Origin: JBDHXE01 sp035445085
GTDB taxonomy: Bacteria; Bacteroidota; Ignavibacteria; Kapaibacteriales; UBA2268
Reading direction: 5' to 3'
Length of the DNA stretch: 6,963 nucleotides
Assembly: GCA_035445085.1 (NCBI GenBank)
Contig: DAOMQA010000037.1
Location: 1-6,963 of the forward strand
The stretch's first letter is position 1. The number at the start of each line of letters is the position of its first letter. The translations under genes were made by a program, and so were the position numbers. Below the pieces are notes generated by a model. It did not search any database. It worked only from the letters and a program-made list of their open reading frames with translations, and was not told where the DNA came from. Below, in pieces: positions 1-5,423 of this stretch.

Positions 1-292
1 ATTGTACTACTTGTTTAGCTTTTACTACATATTGACCAAAGTTGGTTGTATCCCATTGTATTGTTTTTTCTGTAATTGCAACACCCTTAGAATTATATAT
101 AATGTATTTAGCATCAAATTTAGCTATGCCACGAAGTCCAGTATTTTGTACTTCGCCTCTTAAGTCCATATTTAAACCACGAGGGTATTTATAGTATCGT
201 GGCTCTTTGTTGCCTAGGGGCATTGTGATGTTTCTTGCAGACAAGTCCCATTCCCAAGAAACTGTAAAGTTCTTCTTTACTATCTTGTAGTC
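1..292 (-). repeat. Left arm of a long inverted repeat within the GEVED genes
   Basis: Read on the minus strand, this segment aligns without gaps to 6636-6927 on the plus strand. By hand count 13 of 292 positions differ, five of them clustered in one nine-base stretch, and the first 48 bases are identical. It codes for residues 409 onward of the left protein. The match probably continues past the window edge, so its outer limit is unknown. Confidence 0.9.
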
Positions 293-1516
293 TGGGTTAC
301 CAGGTTTTTTAAGACCAACAATAACTTGATACTCACCACCATTAGCAGTTTTAAAGCCATAGTTACCAACAACGGCAGAACCAGTGGCTGTCTGCACATA
401 ATATGCAAAATTTGCATCAAGTAAGCCAGGAGTACTAATAGGAATTTCATTGCTACCATTATATAGGGCTTGGTATACAATATTAGAGCTTGGCAGAGGT
501 CCAACAACTTTATAAGTTATCATAGTGCCGGCTGCTTGTGTGCTACCAAAACGTACAAATGGGCGTTTAAAGTATTCGCCATTTCTTGTAGTTCCATTGT
601 ATGCCTCATTTGCTAATAATATATCGTCTGGTTCTAAGTTAGAAGGGAAAGTTTCTTTAATAGGAATTACATATTCTACTAAGTAGTCTTCCATTTCGCC
701 AAAATTATAGCCATAATAACCATCGTAGCCATAAGGAGTATAATCAAAAGCGTAGCCATTCCAGCAAGCATTATAGCCTTCGCCTAAAGTATAGTTATTA
801 GGAGTTGCATTATAAGGATAATAGTACGCAGTAGCAAAACGCATACGGCTTACACCTGTTTCGATAGTTTCAGGTACAGTAAATTCCCATTCCTGCATAT
901 AATTGTATTGGCAAGCTGTTGGGTGGTATGCCCACCAATCAAAAGTATTTGAGCCAATTTTCTTTACTTTATTAGAAGCTATACTTTGAGGGCTATTTAA
1001 CCACTCGTCGGCATCGTGGAAGTCGCCATCGGCGTTCCAATCAATAAATAAACGAGTTGTATAATATGTAGTATAACAATATTCAGTTGTCATATATTGG
1101 TAGTAAGTAAAGTTTGCCCATACTTTCACTCTATAAGTAGCGCCGGGCTCTAATTCACCTTTTACACCAGTATATTTATAACAACCTTCCCAAGGGCCTG
1201 TATATTGCCCTATGTTTATATTGGTTTTACTTTCACGGTTTAATTTTATTTCGCCAGTTTTGGCATCTACAATTTGCACCTGTACAATAGGTACAGTAAA
1301 ATAACTGTAATTATACTGTGCATAATATTTAGGATAGCACCATAAGTCTTCTGGCTGACCCATTTGCTGATTGGCTGGTACCATATCAGGGCTAGGTGTG
1401 CAATAATTTTGCGGACCTTCCTGCGCAGTTACTTCATAAAAGTTAAAGCAAAAAACTACAAAAAGTGCCGTCAAAGCCATTACAATACTTTTTGTAATTT
1501 TGTTAATTCTAAGCAT
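1..1516 (-). CDS. Secreted GEVED-domain surface protein, left paralog (3' end outside window)
   Basis: No function can be assigned beyond a large secreted, probably surface-exposed protein. The frame stays open for 505 codons from the ATG whose first base is at 1516 to the window edge. Residues 1-31 form a signal peptide (basic start, hydrophobic core, cleavage near TAQ/EGPQ). The mature protein opens with NYCTPSPDMV, a start typical of GEVED-domain proteins. A predicted calcium-type loop DWNADGDF lies at residues 159-166, and the domain-closing GEMEDY at 273-278. After it come immunoglobulin-like beta-rich regions (about 300-400 and 405 onward), including GLNMDLRGEVQNTGLRG. It is a close paralog of the gene starting at 5424 and is four residues longer by the GEMEDY motif. 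GEVED proteins in Bacteroidota are often type IX secretion cargo, but the C-terminus that would show a sorting signal is outside the window. The start is supported by a GAGGTA ribosome site and by alignment with the paralog. Confidence 0.88.
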   Translation of the reverse strand, partial: MLRINKITKSIVMALTALFVVFCFNFYEVTAQEGPQNYCTPSPDMVPANQQMGQPEDLWCYPKYYAQYNYSYFTVPIVQVQIVDAKTGEIKLNRESKTNINIGQYTGPWEGCYKYTGVKGELEPGATYRVKVWANFTYYQYMTTEYCYTTYYTTRLFIDWNADGDFHDADEWLNSPQSIASNKVKKIGSNTFDWWAYHPTACQYNYMQEWEFTVPETIETGVSRMRFATAYYYPYNATPNNYTLGEGYNACWNGYAFDYTPYGYDGYYGYNFGEMEDYLVEYVIPIKETFPSNLEPDDILLANEAYNGTTRNGEYFKRPFVRFGSTQAAGTMITYKVVGPLPSSNIVYQALYNGSNEIPISTPGLLDANFAYYVQTATGSAVVGNYGFKTANGGEYQVIVGLKKPGNPDYKIVKKNFTVSWEWDLSARNITMPLGNKEPRYYKYPRGLNMDLRGEVQNTGLRGIAKFDAKYIIYNSKGVAITEKTIQWDTTNFGQYVVKAKQVVQ

Positions 1517-1520
1517 TTTA

Positions 1521-1526
1521 TACCTC
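1521..1526 (-). promoter_or_regulatory. Ribosome binding site of the left GEVED gene
   Basis: GAGGTA read on the minus strand ends four bases before the ATG at 1516. The same hexamer stands before the paralog at 5415-5420 within a conserved TTTATTAATTTTT-GAGGTA context, which fixes the start codon of both genes. Confidence 0.75.
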
Positions 1527-1558
1527 GAAAAATTAATAAATGAAACATTACTGAGTAT

Positions 1559-1587
1559 ATAACACAACAATATAAATTTAGTTACAA
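1559..1587 (-). promoter_or_regulatory. Probable promoter of the left GEVED gene
   Basis: Read on the minus strand, TTGTAA (1582-1587), a 17-base spacer and TGTTAT (1559-1564) form a sigma-70-like arrangement about 42 bases before the start codon. The right paralog has the same two hexamers with the same 17-base spacing, while most of the spacer differs. An alternative reading uses the Bacteroidota-type -7 box TAnnTTTG: here it would be TATTGTTG (1565-1572, one mismatch), aligned with a perfect TATATTTG in the paralog. The transcription start is not known. Confidence 0.5.
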
Positions 1588-1920
1588 AACAAATGACTAA
1601 TAATTAATATATTTTGTAAGTTATTGATAATTGTATATAGAAAATTAAAAATTATTAACAAGATGTATAGTGTTTAGCTTAGCCTAACAAGCAATTAGAA
1701 AACATAAAAATCTAATTTCTTATAAGTAAACGACTTGCATCGATTTATTACAATATGCTCATTTTTTTACTTTGACTAACTTAGGTGATAATTTAATAAT
1801 TGTATATGAACTATTAGGTACTTTTATTCATATTCTTTATATAGATATCATACTAATTACTTGCTTACAAGAAACATTGTGAATAATTTTTAATTTAAAT
1901 TGCTCACTAATGTTTTGACT

Positions 1921-1947
1921 AAAGCAAGGCAATCGTTCTATTGCTTT
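1921..1947. other. Small inverted repeat (possible hairpin)
   Basis: AAAGCAA (1921-1927) and TTGCTTT (1941-1947) are perfect complements around a 13-base loop, followed by TTAT. The seven-pair AT-rich stem is weak and no gene end is nearby, so a terminator is unlikely. It may be an operator, part of an untranslated RNA, or chance. Confidence 0.25.
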
Positions 1948-2037
1948 TATCTATAGAATCTACTGCTTATAAGAAATATAAGATTAAAAGTCGCATACAA
2001 ATAAACAACTTACAATGTATCAAAGTAAAATATTGTA

Positions 2038-2067
2038 TTGAAAATACTTACTAATATTATATATTGC
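2038..2067 (+). promoter_or_regulatory. Candidate promoter of the three-gene set
   Basis: TTG (2038-2040), a 19-base gap and TATATTGC (2060-2067) resemble the Bacteroidota -33/-7 pattern TTG ... TAnnTTTG, with the last two bases of the -7 box off consensus. It lies about 50 bases before the ATG at 2116. No strong Shine-Dalgarno sequence precedes that ATG. In sequence this AT-rich the match is only suggestive. Confidence 0.3.
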
Positions 2068-2115
2068 AATTGGGGAAAAATTGATTTTTTAATTTAAATT
2101 TAATTTTAAGAAAAT

Positions 2116-2736
2116 ATGAAAAAATTTCACTATTTAGATATTATAATAACAAGCTTATTTACAATTTTTGCAGTTTTTCAAGGGCAACTCACTATTTTTT
2201 ATATATTATACTTGTTTTGGTGGCAAGAAGTTGCTTTAACAGTTGTTGATTTATTTATAGTTTTGAAGAAAAAAAATTCAGCTGTAAGCACCTTGATGAT
2301 ACTTAAGCAAGTGTATGCGAACTTTTTTTTACTATCTGTATATTTTGTCTTTATAGTTGTGCTGTTTGGGCTATTTATCAACTTTGGCAATGGGGAAATT
2401 TTAGCCAAGAATATACGAATATTTTTCTTCCGCAATATATATTTCAATGCCAATGTGTTGATTTTTACTTCATATTACATATACATTAAATATAAAGATT
2501 TAAACAAACAAGGTGCTGCATATACTCCAATAGTTCCGCAAGCTTTTAGCCCAAGACAGATTGTATTACATGTTTCTTTAATATTTGGAGCAATTATGCA
2601 ATCTATAGGTATTCAAAATTTTGCATTCAATTCTGCGATTGCTAATGTATTAGCTATTTTACCGTTTTTATTAATAAAAATAATATTTAGTAAGAGGATT
2701 TCGATAAAACCAAATTTATCTGAGACAACAATATAA
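2116..2736 (+). CDS. Six-helix integral membrane protein, DUF6498-like
   Basis: This encodes a 206-residue inner membrane protein of unknown function. Hydrophobic segments suggest about six helices, near residues 7-26, 28-49, 69-92, 106-126, 146-167 and 170-192, with lysine-rich loops between some of them. Two stretches recall the DUF6498 family as I remember it: an aromatic helix FYILYLFWWQEVALTVVDL near residues 28-46, where that family has a tryptophan plus acidic residue followed by a short helix and a lysine, and PRQIVLHVSLIFGAI near 146-160, matching the family's RIVxLHxxIxxG pattern. The assignment is from memory, not a search. It is the first gene of a same-strand set, 60 bases before the Omp85 gene, and could share its transcript. 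There is no signal peptide distinct from the first helix and no catalytic motif. The start is the first ATG of the frame and lacks a clear Shine-Dalgarno sequence. Confidence 0.85.
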   Translation: MKKFHYLDIIITSLFTIFAVFQGQLTIFYILYLFWWQEVALTVVDLFIVLKKKNSAVSTLMILKQVYANFFLLSVYFVFIVVLFGLFINFGNGEILAKNIRIFFFRNIYFNANVLIFTSYYIYIKYKDLNKQGAAYTPIVPQAFSPRQIVLHVSLIFGAIMQSIGIQNFAFNSAIANVLAILPFLLIKIIFSKRISIKPNLSETTI

Positions 2737-2796
2737 GAACTTAGCAATATTCAAGCCTTTTATACTTATATGTACTTTTTATTTTTATGATTATAT

Positions 2797-4404
2797 ATGA
2801 AATTAATAGCTTTTTGTATAAGTTGTATAGCACTTAGTCTTAATTTGTTTGCTCAAGATTTACAAATTAGAAACATATATATAGATAATCAAAGAGTGTT
2901 TGAACCTGAAGATAAAGACTGGTTCTTTGCATCGGAGTTCCTAAATTATTTTCATAGTACTACTCGTAAATATGTTATTGAAGATGAGTTACTTTTTAAA
3001 CCAAATACCATAAGCGACGAAGACTATATTTATGAAACGGAAAGAAACTTACGATTAACGGAGTTATTTACCAATGTTAAAGTCGAGTTAGATTCCTTAG
3101 GGTATGATAACTATGACGCCTATATTATCACTAAAGATAGGTGGTCGCTTTATCCTTCTATTCCTTTTGGAGTTGGCGGTGGCGAGTACATTTATGGTGC
3201 TAAATTAGATGAATTTAATCTGCTTGGTACTGGTACATACTTGAAAATTGAAGCTCTGCATAGAAGCGAACATAATATTGGTTGGCAGGGAGAAATAGAG
3301 TTGAGGAATAGGAGGTTGTTTAGAAGCCCCTTTTTATTTGATTTTGTTTTGACTGCCAATAAATTTAAAACAACACAAAATCTAAGCCTATATAAACCAT
3401 ATATCAATCTAGATACTCGTTATTCTTATGGTATCATTGGTTTAAATGGTTTTGGTTCTAATTTTATTTTTAAGCCAGATTCAAGCATGGATATCGTTAC
3501 GTATAATGAACAAAATATAAAGGCATTCGTTTCTAAATCTTGGTTTAGAAACGATAGAATATTTGCTAACTTTGCAGTAGAAGTAAATAACGTTGAAAGA
3601 GGGCGAGAAGATTTAAGGTTAGCTTTTGATAATTCTGGTAAAATATTAATGATGTTCTCATCTGTCTCGCAAAAGTACTACCCAATAACAAACATCAATT
3701 ATTACCATACTGAAGATATGCCAATTGGTGGCTATGGCTCGGCTACCTTAGGGAAGATATTTCCAATCGCTAACAAAGATGGAGACAATTTATATTATGT
3801 AGGCGCTCAAGGTGAGATATCGTACTTTAAAAATAATCTATATCTTTTCGGGCAATTAACTGGCGCATCAGGTTTTCGCCATTCACAAGGGCAGTACACT
3901 TACCAAGAATTCTTAGGTTTAGGATTTTTGAGCTTTTCTAAATCACTTGTTTTAGTAGCACGGTTCAACCAACAAACAGCTTGGAACTGGACGGCATATA
4001 GACAATTATTATTAGATAACGAAAGGGGCTTGCGTGGTTACGACTTAAATCGCTTGTCGGGCGACAATAGAATAGTAAGCAATTTAGAACTAAGATATTT
4101 TCCTGATATTCCAGTTTGGGTAATTAACCTATCTGGGGTAGTATTTGCGGATTTAGGTGCCGTTTGGAACCAAGATGAAAAAATCTACAATACACAATTT
4201 TATTCTTCAGTAGGAGCTGGTATAAGATTTCACTTTACAAAGTCAGCTAACCCTTCTCAAACAATTAGGATTGATTTCGCCTATAACGCTTTTGACAAGA
4301 AATTTGGTGGAATAGTGATATCTACCAAACAATTATTTTCAGCCTTTGGAAATCATGATTATAAAATGCCAACAGTATTTGGCAATACTATTGACTTAGA
4401 ATAG
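2797..4404 (+). CDS. Omp85-superfamily outer membrane protein (BamA/TamA-type barrel, single POTRA-like domain)
   Basis: This encodes a 535-residue outer membrane beta-barrel of the Omp85 superfamily, whose members insert or translocate proteins across the outer membrane. Residues 1-19 are a signal peptide (cleavage likely LFA/QD). Residues 21-115 look like one POTRA domain: a beta start LQIRNIYIDNQRVF, a central helix with the TERNLR sequence, and a closing strand ending in ITKDRWSLYP. The rest is strand-rich with aromatic girdles. Two family signatures are present: LRGY at 412-415, equivalent to the VRGF/Y motif of loop 6, and FADLG at 450-454, matching the conserved FxDxG. BamA has five POTRA domains and TamA three, so this is a reduced form and probably not the essential BamA. 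The last likely barrel strand ends at F514, leaving a 21-residue tail. It sits between two small membrane-protein genes. Its substrate is unknown. The ATG at 2797 lacks a strong Shine-Dalgarno sequence, but the signal peptide begins exactly there. Confidence 0.9.
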   Translation: MKLIAFCISCIALSLNLFAQDLQIRNIYIDNQRVFEPEDKDWFFASEFLNYFHSTTRKYVIEDELLFKPNTISDEDYIYETERNLRLTELFTNVKVELDSLGYDNYDAYIITKDRWSLYPSIPFGVGGGEYIYGAKLDEFNLLGTGTYLKIEALHRSEHNIGWQGEIELRNRRLFRSPFLFDFVLTANKFKTTQNLSLYKPYINLDTRYSYGIIGLNGFGSNFIFKPDSSMDIVTYNEQNIKAFVSKSWFRNDRIFANFAVEVNNVERGREDLRLAFDNSGKILMMFSSVSQKYYPITNINYYHTEDMPIGGYGSATLGKIFPIANKDGDNLYYVGAQGEISYFKNNLYLFGQLTGASGFRHSQGQYTYQEFLGLGFLSFSKSLVLVARFNQQTAWNWTAYRQLLLDNERGLRGYDLNRLSGDNRIVSNLELRYFPDIPVWVINLSGVVFADLGAVWNQDEKIYNTQFYSSVGAGIRFHFTKSANPSQTIRIDFAYNAFDKKFGGIVISTKQLFSAFGNHDYKMPTVFGNTIDLE

Positions 4405-4423
4405 TTTAAACTTTTAGGTGTAT

Positions 4424-4428
4424 AGAGG
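4424..4428 (+). promoter_or_regulatory. Ribosome binding site that decides the start at 4436
   Basis: AGAGG lies seven bases before the ATG at 4436. A GTG at 4418 is in the same frame and would add six residues, but this purine-rich site would then fall inside the gene and nothing comparable precedes the GTG. Confidence 0.6.
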
Positions 4429-4435
4429 CAATAAC

Positions 4436-4948
4436 ATGAATGATGATGTTTTATTTTTAGAAAAACAGAAATTTAACCAATGGTGGCTTTGGCTTATATT
4501 AATAGGTTCTAATGGATTTCTATTGTTTGAAATTGTCAATTTAATTATTGGGAACAAGCAAATTGGAAGCGAAAAAAGCAGTATTGCTATCTTGCTATTT
4601 GCATTAGTTTATACATCGCTACTTACCTTAGCCTTTGTATATTTTAGCTTGGATACTATTATCAAACAAGATGGTGTATATGTTAGATTTTTCCCTTTGC
4701 AAATTAAGTATAAGCATTATACTTGGGTGTCAATAAAAAGAGCTTATATTAGAAAATATTCTCCAATCTTAGAATATGGTGGTTGGGGTATTAGATATAG
4801 TATATTTGGCAAAGGTAAAGCTTATAATATTTCAGGCAATTACGGGCTACAACTTGAATTAATGGATACAAAAAAAATACTTATAGGCACAAATAAGCCG
4901 GAAGAATTGACAAAAGTTTTGCACGATACTGGACGCAACAACAACTAA
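4436..4948 (+). CDS. Two-helix membrane protein with conserved YGGWGIR / GKAYNISGN domain
   Basis: This encodes a 170-residue protein of unknown function. Two membrane helices (about residues 16-38 and 49-70) form an N-terminal hairpin. A C-terminal soluble domain with a strand-rich, PH-like look follows. That domain carries a dense set of conserved-looking motifs: DGVYVRFFPL (79-88), RAYIRKYSPILEYGGWGIR (102-120), GKGKAYNISGNYGLQLEL (125-142) and LIGTNKPEEL (149-158). I recognise this pattern from uncharacterised proteins in Bacteroidota and Firmicutes, possibly the family labelled DUF6141, though the number is from memory. The domain is probably cytosolic, with both termini inside. The gene begins 31 bases after the Omp85 gene on the same strand, suggesting co-transcription. 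The GTG at 4418 is a possible but less likely start. Confidence 0.85.
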   Translation: MNDDVLFLEKQKFNQWWLWLILIGSNGFLLFEIVNLIIGNKQIGSEKSSIAILLFALVYTSLLTLAFVYFSLDTIIKQDGVYVRFFPLQIKYKHYTWVSIKRAYIRKYSPILEYGGWGIRYSIFGKGKAYNISGNYGLQLELMDTKKILIGTNKPEELTKVLHDTGRNNN

Positions 4949-5251
4949 AGTAAGGTTTACAAAATCTTTGCTTTGCTAATCTGCGATTAAAATAAACTTT
5001 CTACGCTCCATTAGCTTTCAGCATTGAGTAATAATTATCATTTGAAAAAAAAACGACTTACATCCCCCCATAAAAAAACACTATAAATAGTTTTAAAGTA
5101 AATTTACAATACTTATTCTATTCAATGGCTTTGCTATTTCTTTATTTCATTAATTTGTTAAAGATTTAATAACTTAAGTATAAACTAAACAATTATAAAA
5201 ATTCAGATAGCATCATATAAATTAAAATCAAATTAATATTAATCTCAATTG

Positions 5252-5271
5252 AATTTAGCTTAAGTTAAATT
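5252..5271. repeat. Imperfect 20-base palindrome
   Basis: AATTTAGCTTAAGTTAAATT reads the same on both strands at 18 of 20 positions. It lies about 100 bases upstream of the right GEVED promoter, where a dimeric regulator could bind. The left paralog shows no evident copy, and the AT-rich background makes chance likely. Confidence 0.25.
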
Positions 5272-5353
5272 AATTATAGAATTATATTTGAATTAAATAT
5301 TCGATTATATTTATCATATACTTATAGATAATTTGTAATTATTTAATATTTAT

Positions 5354-5382
5354 TTGTAACTAATTTCTTATATTTGTGTTAT
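5354..5382 (+). promoter_or_regulatory. Probable promoter of the right GEVED gene
   Basis: TTGTAA (5354-5359), a 17-base spacer and TGTTAT (5377-5382) match the arrangement upstream of the left paralog, where both hexamers and the spacing are kept but much of the spacer has changed. The start codon is 41 bases downstream. A Bacteroidota-type -7 box TATATTTG (5369-5376) also fits perfectly, but no TTG lies at the usual distance before it; the nearest TTTG ends only 12 bases upstream. Which sigma factor reads it cannot be told from sequence. Confidence 0.5.
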
Positions 5383-5414
5383 CATATAAAAAGTAATTCT
5401 TTTATTAATTTTTT

Positions 5415-5420
5415 GAGGTA
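5415..5420 (+). promoter_or_regulatory. Ribosome binding site of the right GEVED gene
   Basis: GAGGTA stands three bases before the ATG at 5424 and is conserved in the left paralog at a nearly identical distance. Confidence 0.75.
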
Positions 5421-5423
5421 AAA

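Larger units (their letters stand above)
1517..2115. other. 599-base AT-rich intergenic region between divergent genes
   Basis: No convincing coding sequence or structural RNA is visible on either strand. It holds the promoter of the left GEVED gene at its left end and presumably that of the three-gene set at its right end. Short degenerate repeats occur: TGCTTACAAGAAACAT (1862-1877) against TGCTTATAAGAAATAT (1964-1979), and TTTTTAATTTAAATT at both 1887-1901 and 2086-2100. A hairpin lies at 1921-1947. Such AT-rich sequence produces short matches by chance, so these are recorded without an assigned role. Confidence 0.7.
4949..5423. other. 475-base AT-rich intergenic region
   Basis: No gene, RNA or clear terminator is visible. 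The first 150 bases are mixed in composition and include a poly-A run followed by CGACTTACATCCCCCC (5042-5068). From about 5150 to 5400 the sequence is almost all A and T, with several near-palindromes such as ATTAATATTAAT (5232-5243). The right GEVED promoter and leader occupy its last 70 bases. AT-rich upstream tracts can act as promoter UP elements or as sites for nucleoid proteins, but this is inference. Confidence 0.7.

Noticed and set aside
280..507. Open frame on the minus strand, with a look-alike at 6445-6648 on the plus strand
   Set aside because: Both lie inside the GEVED genes in an alternative frame. Their mutual similarity (for example shared IMVAMK) is inherited from the paralogous genes themselves.
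2199..2453. 84-codon open frame on the minus strand
   Set aside because: It is antisense to the six-helix membrane protein, has no ribosome site and no recognisable protein features.
3192..3407. 71-codon open frame on the minus strand
   Set aside because: It is antisense to the Omp85 gene, whose reading is supported by signal peptide and family motifs.
4949..5040. Rho-independent terminator after the three-gene set
   Set aside because: I found no stable GC-containing hairpin followed by a T run; the local pairings are too short.
5125..5169. Tiny frame of 14 codons with a hydrophobic product in the right intergenic region
   Set aside because: It is too short, lacks a ribosome site and lies in AT-rich sequence where phenylalanine and leucine codons arise by chance.
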